Notes: a model not told the origin generated them from the sequence alone. Numbered from the stretch's first letter, positions 21,462 to 33,721 are shown. The stretch is 64,000 bases of DNA from Paraphoma chrysanthemicola (GCA_020744225.1 JAGMWG010000012.1:806001-870000), one strand, 5' to 3'. Numbers and translations are program-made.

Positions 21462-23079
21462 TTCGCGTTGAGTTTGATGGAGAGCGCGCTGACTTTGCGC
21501 GAGACATGGTGTATAGGCGGGGCATTTTGCGGCTGCAGCTCTTTGTCGGGTGCAGAGCATGTGGACTGAACGTAGATGAGGTTGACTCTGGCAAGGACTG
21601 GGGCGCACTTGCTTGAGGATGTAGTTACCTCAAAAGATTGTCTGGGATATTTGATGTGCGACAGAGAAAGCACCGTGAGAGCTGTGCAAAGAAACGCGAA
21701 TTTACTACTCTCGCACTGGCGGCAAGATGACAACAAACTCATAGAAAATATTTAGAAATTTAAAGATGTTGGTTCTCGACTTTGTCAAGCATGTCAGCGC
21801 GAGGGCAAGACGACTTGTCACATGGGCACAGCCGGGTTGAATTCACGCAGCCTCGAATACTAGCCATCAGTGCTGCAAATTCTCTCGTTATCGTGCTCCA
21901 AGACTATCAATACCAATTTCTCACGTTTGCGTATGACTTGATAATATTCTCAGTTGAATTCGTATTCTGGTCGTTGCATTGCTTCCCAAATTTTTGATCT
22001 AGAATATTCGTCGATGATATACTCAACGTATAAGCTTTGTCTCCATGAAAGCTTCGTAAAGAGAGCACCTAGAGTACGGCGTCACCAATGACAAATTCGA
22101 TTCCGATGTTTATATTCGAATCTTAAAACTTAATGCATGTTGTCGGTCGAAGCGCAATGGCAGATCAAAATGGTTTCTCAGTACGCATAGGTGTTCTCTC
22201 ACCAGGTGTGGTCCGATAAATCACGTCGTTGCCAGATACCGACATCACAAAGAGTACAGATATGACACACGTAGCGAGCTGAATCTTGAGACTTTTTATC
22301 ACCGGTCCGAGCAGGCTGAAGTTGTTTGGTTGATAGTGGGAAATATGGTAGACTAAACTTCACTAGACGAAACTATGGTAGCGCACCCCTCTAGCGCCCA
22401 CTCCCACCTACGCTAGGACAAACACACCTCGAACGCCCGCATGTAGTATGACGGGGATGCCCTAGGCACCTGTTCCGAAGAAAAGAACGCAACGAAACCT
22501 GAAATGTAGTTTGTCGATACTTGGAATGTGATTAGACCATGCCGGGAGTTTCAAGGTCAACGGGGTCAACGACACGTCACAGGTGATGACTTCACGTATG
22601 GACAAAATTTGATTAGGTCTTTTAAGCGCGAGAAAAGTAATGTCGAAGGTAGACATAGAGTAGCTGATTCGATGGCTGCTTGTGGATCAAGGGCAGCACT
22701 TTGTTGACCTGACATTGTGAGAGGGACTCGTTACTATCGCACGTGATCTTCCACCATTCATCCCATAGCAACTATCGGCGTTGAACCACGGGACCGACTC
22801 GGTACTAGCATTCACGCATTACTGTAGCTTCACTCGAACTAAGATCTGCCCGTACCAGAGTTCACTCCTGGCTCGTGCCTCCTTCAGGCTATAAGTTTCT
22901 CGCCCGCAATTGCCCTGTTCGGAGCACTTTCCCATCATCATCGCCGACTCAACTATACGCTTCCCTTGCAAGTATATTCGCGTCATTACAGATACAGTAG
23001 CATCACTTTCAAGTGCGCGTCGGGTATCCTCGGGTGCGGACGCATCACCGCCAACTGCAAGCGCGGCGTACTCACGTGT
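21462..23079. other. Intergenic region, AT-richer, no supported gene
   Basis: 1,618 bases. Around 21740-22150 the sequence is AT-rich with many stops in all frames. No ORF beyond about 95 codons and no clear repeat was seen. Probably 3' UTR, spacer and the promoter of paralogue B. Confidence 0.5.
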
Positions 23080-25053
23080 ATGGACTCTTTCCCCATGCCG
23101 ACATTCCAAGAATATGAGACTTCGATCGACGGTTCCAGTCGCATGTGGAACGATGCCTCATCACAACGTCACTTCACCGATCAGCCTATAGCGACACAGC
23201 CCGATGCCTCAAACCACGATACTCCCGCTACTCATACGACACACCTTCCTTCGATTCTGAACGAGGATCGCGATTTTGCGCAGAATATCAGTCAAGGACA
23301 CAATGCTTCCACAAAGCAACAAGGACTGGTGCAGCCCGGATGCTCAAATCGTCCTGCTCCTCCATTGCCCGAGCTGCACCCTCGGCCGCACCCCGTTTCC
23401 CAACAACCTGAACATACAGCACATCACCGAGCTTTATATAATCCGGTAGGATGGCAACCCATATTGGCTAGTACCCCGCCATACGGGGCGGTAGTCACGA
23501 ACCAAGTTGCGGCTAAGGAAACATACCCGGCGATGCAGGTGCCAATGCTACCACTATTTCAGGACGCACAAGCCGCGGTGTCTCAATCCCTGACTGCTCC
23601 TATTGCTCTATGTTCACCAAAGCGTGTCCAGGATCAGTCCCGTGCTGCATTTATAGCAGAGGCTCCCGATTACGCATACCCCATATCTCTGGATGATCCT
23701 GCTCTTCATTTCACGTTGGTCGAGGCCCTGGCGATTACTCTGAAATGGTTTTGGAATCATCAATTCGCTTTTCGATTCATGAACAACGGTCTCACGTCCG
23801 CTGTTCACCTTGCAATCCTACAGGAGCATCGTCACTTACCATTTTCGAACGCCGAAGCGGGTCGCGTGAAGGACAACATGTCTGATCGCTATCGCAAGAC
23901 AATGCGGAGCTGTCTAGGCGACTGGTCTAAGAGCACACACAAGGTACCTTACGATTGGAATGATGCCGACTTGTTAGTGAACGGATTTATACCGGATGCT
24001 GCCAAATCATCAGGCTGGAAGGCTCCTGACCCTGTGCCGTTCAAAGACCTCTACAAAGATATGAAGAAGTTGCCTGCGGGAGAAGATGCCGCCGACCTCA
24101 CTCGAGCTCTGGACTTCGCGATGAAGCATCAAAAGGATGGTCCAAATAACGAGAAACAAGAGTACATGTTTCCAGACGACTTACACATCATCTTGGAGAT
24201 AATTGGCTACACGACCATTACGCGCAATCATTGCGACGCTGCAATCATCACTCGCTATAAAGATCTAATCAAGACGCAGAGCGCAGCCGCGAACAAGCGC
24301 AGGCTTGAGCTTGAGCAGGCTGGTTTGCCGGCTCCCCCTCAGAAGCGTCGCCACACCAAGAAAATCAAAGAACCAACTGAGGAGGCTCAGACACAAGTAA
24401 ATGAGATATTGGACTGGTCCAACCCCTTTCAGCAAGCCGGCAGGCCGATGATGGTTTTGGAGGAGCAGTCCACGCTGAATTTGGACGAGGGCCACGACGA
24501 AGAAGGTTTGCCTGCCGCAGATGATGTTGGATGGGCTTCTCCGCCACCGCAACAGTCGTCCTTGAATCATGCACCGGGCTCCAAGCTTCCACCAGCCACA
24601 GCTGATGCTGACTGGGGAAATACGCGGCCTCAAGTGCAGCCATCACTTGAAGCACCGTACTCCGGACACACCCACACCCAATCACAATACAACACTGTGG
24701 ACGATGGTGCAGCGTTCCTACCTAATGGACAAGGGGAAATGGATGCTCTACTTGCGCAGCATCAAGGTACGGACTACTCCAACATACTGTATCCTCAAGA
24801 CGTCACTGACATGCCGCTGGCAGATCAGGGTGACCCTTTAGCAGGTCTTGCGTCAATCAATCAATGGCCCCAGTATCCAGATACACAGCGGTTGCGAGAC
24901 TGCGTCGAAGCTGATGATGCGAACGATCACAGCGATCTGGCTCGGGCTGCTAGGTGGTGCCGAGACGATGCGAATCACGCGTTTGATTACTTGGTCGGCC
25001 ATGTGTGGTTCATTGCGGAACTTGAACAGGCGTTTCTGAGATCGGACGAATGA
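23080..25053 (+). CDS. Unnamed family, paralogue B
   Basis: A single exon. The likely start is ATG 23080 (MDSFPMPTFQEYE), giving 657 aa; an in-frame ATG at 22966 would add 38 unlikely residues. The N-terminal 220 aa are Pro/His/Gln-rich and probably disordered. Residues about 235-430 hold the module shared with the gene at 18396, including FTLVEALAIT, DPVPFKDLYKDMKKLP, a DLTRALDFA block and a YMFPDDLHIILE block. A basic coil (NKRRLELEQAGLP, KRRHTKK) follows, then an acidic Gln/Pro-rich tail. The two genes align over the module without gross gaps but are strongly diverged elsewhere. No named domain or catalytic motif is recognised; the basic cluster suggests nuclear location. Confidence 0.75.
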   Translation: MDSFPMPTFQEYETSIDGSSRMWNDASSQRHFTDQPIATQPDASNHDTPATHTTHLPSILNEDRDFAQNISQGHNASTKQQGLVQPGCSNRPAPPLPELHPRPHPVSQQPEHTAHHRALYNPVGWQPILASTPPYGAVVTNQVAAKETYPAMQVPMLPLFQDAQAAVSQSLTAPIALCSPKRVQDQSRAAFIAEAPDYAYPISLDDPALHFTLVEALAITLKWFWNHQFAFRFMNNGLTSAVHLAILQEHRHLPFSNAEAGRVKDNMSDRYRKTMRSCLGDWSKSTHKVPYDWNDADLLVNGFIPDAAKSSGWKAPDPVPFKDLYKDMKKLPAGEDAADLTRALDFAMKHQKDGPNNEKQEYMFPDDLHIILEIIGYTTITRNHCDAAIITRYKDLIKTQSAAANKRRLELEQAGLPAPPQKRRHTKKIKEPTEEAQTQVNEILDWSNPFQQAGRPMMVLEEQSTLNLDEGHDEEGLPAADDVGWASPPPQQSSLNHAPGSKLPPATADADWGNTRPQVQPSLEAPYSGHTHTQSQYNTVDDGAAFLPNGQGEMDALLAQHQGTDYSNILYPQDVTDMPLADQGDPLAGLASINQWPQYPDTQRLRDCVEADDANDHSDLARAARWCRDDANHAFDYLVGHVWFIAELEQAFLRSDE

Positions 25054-26068
25054 ATCTCCGCCACGAGTTTTGGAGAATAGGAATGAGCTGGTCATGAGAG
25101 GGGTCGCACGACTTTCTCTTTAGGACTTTGGCATGACTATGAAGCCCTCAAGTATTCTTGCATTGATAACCGACATAATAACATTGAGTATCAATATCAC
25201 GTGATTCAAATCTTCACTGCGCGAAATTTTGCCCCTCCGCTTGTACAAAACCCGAGCGGTAGGTGATTTGAAGCAAACTTGTACGTTAATTGACAATAAG
25301 CAGATAAGCATATTAGCACTGCGAAATACACTATGACGCTCACCATACCTAGGTAAGCTAAAGAACGGAGCGAGCACCGAGCTTACCTTGCTGGGTTCGA
25401 TAATTGGACATGCCATAACCGTTCCACCAAGCGCTAGTAGGTGATAGTATACCGAGCCTTGCGAAACATCGCTAAGGTTAGCTCATGAAAGTCGGTTCAC
25501 TTCCACACGTCTCAATAGCCCGCGTGCTTTTGCCATTCAGTGGTACACCTGAGTAGTCCACGGTGATAGCCTCGAGAGCCACTCGTGATTCAGTAAGCTA
25601 GATTCCCTCAGTTGCTACTCAAGGTACACCTTGAGTTGCTCAGAGGTATTTAATGACTAATCCGCATTGTATTACACATATTGGAAGCAGAGGCCAAGAC
25701 CTCCACGAGCTGTTCAATGCAAACAACCGGCCTTCCAGCAAATCATGAAGCACAATATATCGCACCAAAAAAACAGTCGGCATGGAGGTGTAGTTATTGC
25801 AACCAGTTGCTTCAGTATAAGCATGTATGTGAGTATGAGTTAACACAGTTTCCATGAATGTTCGAATGTGGGTTGCCAATACAAACATAGCAAAATCTCA
25901 TTAATGCTGAATCTGTAGTAAGGACAAACGAAGATTTGTTGAGTTGGGCCAAGCAGGCTTTTGAAAAGTAAACGTAGCTGCATGATTCGTCCTTCTTCCT
26001 TATTCAACCAATATATCGATTGCAAATGCTTGGTGGAGCTAACAGGAAGCCATCCTTAAGATCTACCT
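25054..26068. other. Intergenic region between convergent genes
   Basis: 1,015 bases between two convergent stops, with no supported ORF. It includes a 20-bp near-palindrome at 25617-25636 and a related GGTACACCTGAGT copy about 80 bases earlier. Confidence 0.5.
25617..25636. repeat. Short palindrome ACTCAAGGT-AC-ACCTTGAGT
   Basis: Perfect 9-bp arms around a two-base centre, flanked on both sides by GTTGCT. A partial copy (GGTACACCTGAGT) lies near 25542. It could be a protein-binding site or a relic of a mobile element end. Confidence 0.5.
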
Positions 26069-27153
26069 CTATGGGGCGTTGACTGGCGTTAATGCCTCCC
26101 CTTTGGTCAAGAACGACTCAATGTTCTCCATAGCAAGCCGCTCGAACCCCGCCGCCGTGTCCCATGCTCCTCCAGCATTGTGGCACGTCAGAGTCACGTT
26201 TCGCATCTTCGTAAACTCTGGATGTACGCGTGGCTCATTTTGATGAACATCGAGACCAGCCGCAAAGAGGTGCCCGCTCTTCAGTGCTTCCACAAGCGCG
26301 GTTTCGTCGACCAAAGTCCCGCGCGCGATGTTGACGAAACGACTTCCGCTTTTAAACCTCTTCAGCTTCTCAGCAGTGATCAACAACGAGCCTGCAAACG
26401 GTGTTGCAAGCACAGTACAGTCAGCCACTGCCAGCATCTCATCCAAGTTTTCGTAGAACACAGCATTCACAGCCTCTTCAGAATCCGTAGACTTTCTTAC
26501 AATGTCGTGGTATAACACTTTCATACCAAAAGCCAGCCATGCTTTCTGTGCAATGGTGTAGCCAATATTTCCCAGGCCGATGATGCCCAACGAACGGCCT
26601 CGTGGATTGAATGCGGTGTCTTGTTGATGCTTGTGTGCGAACTTCCATTGTTCTACGTCTCCGGACTTAGCCGCTTCAGCGCTCCAGATTAAGTTTCTAA
26701 ACACCGAAAGTATGTGCCAAATTGCCATGTCAGCGACTGCTTCTGATGATGCACGTGCACCGTTGCAGTAGACGATACCTGTTCGTCCCAATTAGATACA
26801 TGTACAAGGGCAAGTATCTTGCAAAACCTGCCGTATTTCGAAAGAGTAGGTATATCTGCCCAATCATACCCGGCGCCAGCGCTTGCAAAAATCGTGCACG
26901 ATTTAGGCAGGTTCGAGACCAGTTCTTCGTCCCATTGGCCCATTTCACCCCCAGTATTCCAGAAAGGGCGAAAGATAGCATGAAAGTCGCCCCACCTTTT
27001 CTCCTTGAGGGCTCCGATAAAGTTGTCGCGTTGGCGCTCTTGTAATGGTGGTTGGATAATGTCAAACTGTGAGGAGAAGGATTTGTACAACTCGGGATTG
27101 TAGACAATGTCATCACCGATGTGGAGCACTCTGGGTCTCTTGGCGAACGACAT
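26069..27153 (-). CDS. D-2-hydroxyacid dehydrogenase (glyoxylate/hydroxypyruvate reductase-like)
   Basis: Two exons, 27153-26832 and 26778-26069; 343 aa starting MSFAKRPRVLHIGDD. The NAD(P)-binding loop is GLGNIG, preceded by RGRSLGII. The catalytic Arg is in NIARGTLVDE, the Glu in HQNEPRVH and the His in LTCHNAGG. The family reduces 2-keto acids such as glyoxylate or hydroxypyruvate with NAD(P)H, usually in the cytosol. The 53-nt intron must start with GC (GCAGGT) and end AACAG to keep KYGIVYCNGARAS intact; every GT donor nearby shifts the frame. It has a TCTAAT branch-like site. Exact substrate is unknown. Confidence 0.9.
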
Positions 27154-29279
27154 CTTCGTAAAGATTATGCCTTGCTTCAACGTTGAGATATGGAAGACGT
27201 CGCAGCTTTTGCTTGCGAGCAAGAAGCAGAACAAATCGGGCCGAGCTACATATGCTTGCGCTAAAAGGGCTAGACGTTTCTCGCCCCGCACTTAAGCCCG
27301 AGGCATCCTTTCTGGGCGACAGTCTATGAGGATGTCAACTACTACCTCTTCCGGACTCACGTTACACAAAAGTGCCACAAATCACACACGAAGCACTATG
27401 TTGCGACACAGCTCATGATTCAGACCTTGTAATCCCACAGGTTTCGATCGTCACATTTCGGAGTCCTCGGCCAAGGGAGGCCTGTCCAAAGCAATGGGGG
27501 AAAGACCACTTCGTCGTTTTGATTTTATGGTGAAGCACAATGTGTGGGAATGAGCTGTCTCAACGCCTGTATCTCGCGCAGCGCAGTTGAGAGCCTTGAT
27601 GCACGAAACTTTGCACCGAGCCAATCCAATACTACCAACTATCGGATAAAAGGGTGTATATGACTTTCAGGACGCCGCCTTCGAGAATGCACCGTTTCAA
27701 GTAGGCAAAGCACGACCCAACATGACTTCGCACGCTGTGGAGGGAGCATCCGACAAGCGTATATCGCATCGCGGGTGTCTTGGACTCAATTGTTATTGTG
27801 TAGTGTGATAAAAGCACCAATACATGAGTGAATGTGACTACTCGTTTCCGGCGCTCTCGACCTCTAGTCTGGCATTTTTCCAGATCATCACCGTCACTTT
27901 CAGTGAGCCAATGAGCCGATTCCCGATACAACCTGTCCCCAACTGGATCAAGCTATCAAGTCTTTCATGATCGTCCCACCAAGGTAAATGGAGTCGTGAA
28001 TTTATTCACCTTCGACATCTACGTACCGATCAGGTTCAACTCCCGGGATGTCCATGCGCACAACACCGAACAAGATGATCATTTGAAGCAAGACTGGCGG
28101 TGGCTCCTCGAGTTACAACTCCAGAACTAGGGGCCGGTTCGGAAGAAGTGCGCCTACTTGCACAAAATAGACAAGTCGAGGCTTCACAAAAGCATCGGAA
28201 AGTCAGTAAACACTGTCAAAGTCCCGCGAACTTTTGAGAGAGGAAGAATCATTTTATATAGTGCGGTAAGGACATGTGGCGGAACTAATGGCTTAGATTC
28301 GCTCTTGCCTGCATTCGTGAGTTGGTCGCTCTCAAGGCTCAGCTACTCAATTTCTAGTGTTGTGTTTCTTTGGGTATGATGCCTAACTTTGTCTCGAGCG
28401 TGTAGAATCTGAATCTTGAGAGCTCGATGAACGAGTGGAGGGGGCTCAGGAAGCGCAGTTGCTCTCCCTCGTACCGCGATGACAATTTTCTAGTCACGAT
28501 CAGTGGCAACTCCCGACTTTGGTTTCAGGTGACCACATTGACGGTTTGATGTCTTCAGTCTGCAGTATTTTCCTAGCCCAGACAACTATCCAGTTTCATG
28601 ATCATTCTTTCTACAGGGCAAAGCAAGCACATGTGTCATGTGAAGATAGTTCCCGTGAGCCCCTAAAGATGTTGACTTCCAACGAGGCGAACAGACAAAA
28701 TTTCAGGAACAATGAACGCCTCACTCCAGTATCAGGGTCCAACATATCGCGTTCAAGTGCCGAAAGAGATGCTCACAAGGGCGGTGTGCTGCCCTTGCAA
28801 TCCTTGTGAGGGCATAGACGGACCGCAAAAGTGCGGTTGTCATCATGCGATTGAGTCAAACTCAAAGATTACATTGTAAAAGCGGAAGTTGTGTCGAAGA
28901 GGGAATCCGGCGATGCCAAAATCATGTCAGCGACTGTAGAGACCATCTAATGCGAATGTCATGAACAACAAGATATTTACTGTAGCAAACATCCCATACT
29001 TGCCATTCATTCGTCACCTTGCGGGTTCTCTGGAACACGGTATGCCTGCTTGTAAATTTTCAAAAGGGGCTGAAGGAGCCGCATATGCAGTAGGTTTCAA
29101 TCGGCCAATAATGTCCTCCTTCACCGAACGACACTCGAGAGCATCAGCGCCCTACATTTCCTTGCAGCGCTACTGCGAGCAATCTCATCGCGCAAAAGCC
29201 GAAACCATTAACCAAACGCTAGGGACGGCATTTCACAGGGTCAGGCTAATTGTGCACGCCGCGTTATGTGGCCTACCAT

Positions 29280-29310
29280 GGAAACCACCGATATGGATAT
29301 CGGTGGTTCC
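29280..29310. repeat. Strong short hairpin (inverted repeat)
   Basis: Left arm GGAAACCACCGATAT and right arm ATATCGGTGGTTCC pair over 14 bp, with a single bulged A and a two-base GG loop. It lies in the gene-poor stretch with no gene boundary beside it. Confidence 0.7.
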
Positions 29311-31040
29311 CAAAAGTATAGCTACGCGCTAAATTTTAGTGAAAAGTTAAACGGCGCATTCAGCCCCACAACAAGAGAATGGAACATGTTGGAATCTAAA
29401 AGTGATAATTTGACATATACAAAGTATCTCAGAGCAGATAAAGCATACTACGGAGCATCTCAGGGTTGTTCAAAAGCTGGTGCAGCCCACAGACTCTTAT
29501 AAGACCACTGTAACTCATCAAGAGATTGGGGATGCGCTTACTCGGTTTATGATTCGACACCATACGAGAAACAGAGAAGCTAGTGCACATGCTGCTCTTG
29601 GGGCTCGTACTCGGCTTTATTGAGGCAGCGCCAAGTCATTAAGGGTCCACGAAACATCCTTTTGAGCTCGGCCGACAGATAGCACTAGGTCGTAAGTGCT
29701 GATGATGATGCGATGTCAGACTCTCGGATTCTTTTGTGGAACGATGGGTGTCAGACGATACGATCGCAGGGACTCGTATCCTTCATAAGCTAACGTTGCA
29801 AGTAAGCCGAACATGAGTACATGCCAATTATCATTCTAGTGCTTTAAGTAGGTCGCAAAAATGACAAGCTACCTGTATCATGTTGAGCTCTTCAGAAAGA
29901 GCTGGAGCACTCAGGCATCACGGCATCTGCGCTGGACATTCAGCAAATCGTTTTCCACACCTTTTGCAATATCCTAGGAGATCATCTCTTCTCCGCAACA
30001 GAATATCGATATAGTTCTCAATAACTCTGCACTTAGAAGTTCATCAAAACCACAAAGTACTTTACCTTAATAGATAAATGAGGCTAACAAGATGCAGAAG
30101 ACAATTGATTGCACATTATCAATAATTATCATATCGCAAGCATGCCAGGTATTAATCCTAGTGTCAACTTAGAATAAGTCCTCACTCTCGCTCGGTTCGG
30201 TCGCCTCGGTCAGAATCGACTAGACGTGTTCCCTCGAACAAACTCCCACAAAGCTCAAGCTTGAGGCTGGCTGCAATGCTAGAGAAGGAACATGCCTTGT
30301 CGGGTATTGCCATCAAATGTCAGGCAATCATGAAGGCTCGTCTGCGTGGCTCCAATCGCCTGCATGATGCTGACCATGGATGAGCAGGGTTTTCCTTGGG
30401 AGCGGGTGTACTCCACCAACAAAGCATCCGGTCATCTTCCCGATTAGCGAAATCTGGAGTTTCCTGTCCTATAGCCTGCAGACCATAAGCTACACATGTA
30501 TCTCTTTCGAGGCTTGCGGAACAGGCAGTGACTGACGGGAACACTCTCTATGCCAGATGAACTACAATAAGCAAAGTACACGAATCCTGTTATGCTGCAA
30601 GTGAGTCCCGAAGACTGTAGTGGGACCTATAACTCATCGTGGTGAACATATCAAACCTCAGCATAAATGTATGCGATCCAGTTTGGCCCGCAATGGCGTC
30701 TCCCTGCATCAGTATATACCACCTTAGACCTGACATCATTTGACGTCTGAAAACTATATTTTACGCAACCTCTTCGAAGAGACATATTTCCAGTTGCAGC
30801 ACGTACAGCCTTGTTCGAGGCCGAAGGCCCCGGGACAGGGTCCTAGGCACGAAGACTATGGCAGGCTCCGATTGAGGTAGCGAACCTTGGATCCATATCT
30901 GCAGACTGATACAAATGCATCCCTTGTTCGGTGACATTAAGAAATTTGCTACACTCAAGCTTAGCAACGTGCCGAGTACCTGATCTTACCATCATGGGCG
31001 GTTCGATAGAACAACGACAACATGTCTCCGGGAGCAGTAA

Positions 31041-31072
31041 ATCTATGTGTCTGTCCATCTATGTGTCGGTCC
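31041..31072 (+). repeat. 16-bp tandem duplication
   Basis: ATCTATGTGTCTGTCC is followed directly by ATCTATGTGTCGGTCC (one mismatch) and then a partial third ATCTAT. Probably replication slippage. Confidence 0.7.
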
Positions 31073-31894
31073 ATCTATATAAAGAAACAAAGACGTACCA
31101 CAAATGCGATTTCCGCCTGTCCGGCGCGAACTTGGGATAGTATTCGTCCGAATACTTCAAGGCTACGCAGGGGCACGCGGCATCAAACGCGGAGGCACGC
31201 GGCATAAACAATGTCAGCAAACATGTCTCAACGCTCAATACCTTGTGAGAGCTCGGCAATCTCCATCAAGCGCTGAAGCAACCGGTGACAGGCAAAAGTC
31301 AAATTAGCTATCTTGCCGTACTAAATCTAACAAGTGAGTCGAGCTTCACTGATCTGGCGCGGCCGTTAGTTGCCATTGGTCGAAAATACAATGCTCCTCT
31401 GCCTTCAGGAAACGAGAGAGGGGTTACTCCATGGCATACTGACAATTAGTCGGCTTTTCCAGTGCTTGACAGATATCGTTGACAAGGTCAATGCCAGCAT
31501 AAGCAATCGATTACGAATAGTTAAATCAATGCGTTTTTCGGCTTCTGGAGCTCAAGTGATACGATTGGGAAAGTTTCGAAATGTTGTGTTGGCGATGAAG
31601 GCGAGAAAGACCCGTATTACCTGAGCGGTTCTATTACACAAGATCCTGAATCCCTGGGTGTTCCGAGGGCGATGCAGTGGTTTCACATGCAGCGGAATTG
31701 CCCAGGTATAGTTTCGGGGTGCATGTTCCAGAAACGAACTTTTTGAGTCAGCTAAGATTGGAAGTGCTTGAAACTTCGTGTCCGGAGGATGTGATGGGAA
31801 CCTTGTTGCGAGAGTGTCGGTCTGTGAACACGTTCTCTACAGGAATCGGCCGAGCAAACGAACTTATGATCTGTTGTAAACCGAATCTGAGAAG

Positions 31895-31900
31895 TATAAA
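31895..31900 (+). promoter_or_regulatory. TATA box of the pectate lyase gene
   Basis: TATAAA about 145 bp before the ATG at 32043, followed by a CT-rich leader with CACTATCACTTTCATTCACTC, typical of strong fungal promoters. Confidence 0.5.
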
Positions 31901-32042
31901 GCACGAGGGACTGCCATAGCAGACAGACAACCACATCATCCATCTCTTCAGCCTTCGGTACCACTACCACTCACTATCACTTTCATTCACTCAAACACTT
32001 TCAAGCCTTCTTTGATCCAGTCTTCAACTGCAATCTATCGCA

Positions 32043-32955
32043 ATGCAGCACCTTGCCACCGTCGCCCTCCTTGCTGGCTTGACTGCTGCTCAGTCCATTA
32101 CCTTTCCGGCTGTCTCTGGAGCTATCTCTGGACTTCCGGCTGGTTGCAGGTTCACTACGTCTGGCTCTATCAACACTCTAGCCGCAGCTTGCCGCATTCC
32201 CGCTGGTACGACTGTTAACCTGGGGAACCGCGAATTCGATCGCGGCGTTGCTTGCCCACCCAACCCTAGTGATACTGGAAGCGCCAATGCCGTGTTTATA
32301 CTTGAGGCTGGTGCCACGATCCAGAATGTGATCATTGGAACCCGTCAGATTGAAGGCATTCATTGTGTTGGTGCCTGCACTGTTCGCAATGCCTTCTTCC
32401 GCGACGTCTGCGAAGGTATCGTCTTCATCATGTCTTCAGCCTCTGAACTGTCCACTGACCATCCACGCAGACGCTGTCTCCGCTCTTGGTGATGGCAACG
32501 TCCTCATTGAAGGAGGCGGTGCTCAAAATGCCGAGGACAAGGTCGTTCAACATAACGGCAGGGGTACGGTTACGATTCGCAATTTTACTGCCGTCAACGT
32601 TGGCAAGCTCTACCGAGCCTGTGGCAACTGTGAGTTGAAATACGCCAATCCTGTTTGTGGTCTGTAGAAACAGCAGAGTTAATATTTGCAAGGCTCCAAC
32701 AACCGAGCTCGCTCCCCCCGTAACGTTGTTGTTAGTGGACTACGAGCGAACAACGTTGGGACCAACGTCGTAGGCATCAACTCCAACTTCGGCGATGTAG
32801 CTACCCTTTCTGGTATGTGTGGCACTGTGCGCGGCGAAATTTGCCAGCAGTTTGATGGCGTCGAACGTGGCGCGGAAAGTGAGGAGAACACTGGAAAGGG
32901 TAACTGCCGTGGTGCTCAGGGCACCCTTACTCGCGGAACTCTGCCCGCGTGCTAA
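32043..32955 (+). CDS. Secreted pectate lyase, family PL3
   Basis: Three exons: 32043-32415, 32471-32629 and 32693-32955. Introns are 55 and 63 nt; the first has an ACTGAC branch site. The product is 264 aa. A signal peptide (MQHLATVALLAGLTAA) precedes the compact parallel beta-helix. Family blocks include FILEAGATIQNVIIG, IHCVGACTVRN, DVCEDAVSA and NFTAVNVGKLYRACGNC, plus a paired-Cys C-terminus. The size fits PL3. The enzyme cleaves de-esterified pectin by calcium-dependent beta-elimination and is typical of plant-infecting or litter fungi. It stands alone between a gene-poor stretch and a run of orphan genes. Confidence 0.93.
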
Positions 32956-33721
32956 GCCAGTGTATCGGGCCCTGCAGGAAGTCAATAAGCGCGTGCTAGG
33001 GCATCGGTTCAAGATGGTCAACTCCTGCCCATAATACTTCAGGATTCTCGACCTTGGTACTGGAGTATAACCAAGAGTTTGAAGGGGTGAATGGGATGTT
33101 GGGAAAACATTGTCGAGTGTGTAGTCTAAAATCGGTGTAGAAAAAATTCAAGATGTACATCTTGAGAAACGAAGATCGCCAAAATGACTCGTGATAAGCA
33201 GATATCGACTTCCAAATATCGACTCATCACTAGTGGAGAGCAAGCGAGGAAATGGGGCTGCATGGGGCAGAACTTCTGATGCTGATTAATACGCGCTGAA
33301 GCGTCATCCTACAGCCGAGAGCTGCAGGATCAGCCTTGCGACAGCGTCCACGGAGCTTGCTTTTTGAGTCAGACGGAATAATCTCACCCATAGAAATGAC
33401 TCAATTCCCGTATGGCCAGAATTGACCCAGAAGCCACGGAGTTATGAAGAACTAGAAGACAGCAGATCCAGTCTTTGATCCTATGAGCTCTGTTGAGGGA
33501 AAGGACCTTTACCTCAGCTTTGATTCTCTCCGCCAGTAAGCAAAAGTTCTAGATGAGTAAGTGTTGACGTGTTGATATGAATACATAGCGCCATGGCACA
33601 TGAGCCCACCTTTACAAGTCAGATCGCACACACTGAAAGTTAAAATCACATATTCATGTCAACACTTTGACCATTTTCATTCTGCACTAAATCATTGATC
33701 CAGGACTACGAAACCCACCGA
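32956..33721. other. Intergenic region, convergent 3' ends
   Basis: 766 bases between the pectate lyase stop and the stop of the minus-strand 225-aa gene. No supported gene or structure. Confidence 0.5.

Larger units (their letters stand above)
27154..32042. other. Gene-poor stretch of 4.9 kb
   Basis: No ORF longer than about 125 codons has coding-like composition, and I could not link short frames by splice sites. It holds a 31-nt hairpin at 29280-29310 and a 16-bp tandem duplication at 31041-31072. It may be an old, mutated repeat island, but I recognise no transposase or reverse transcriptase remnant. Confidence 0.5.

Noticed and set aside
28031..28041. Possible tRNA B box (GGTTCAACTCC)
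   Set aside because: The flanking bases do not form a T-stem and no A box or acceptor stem is visible upstream.
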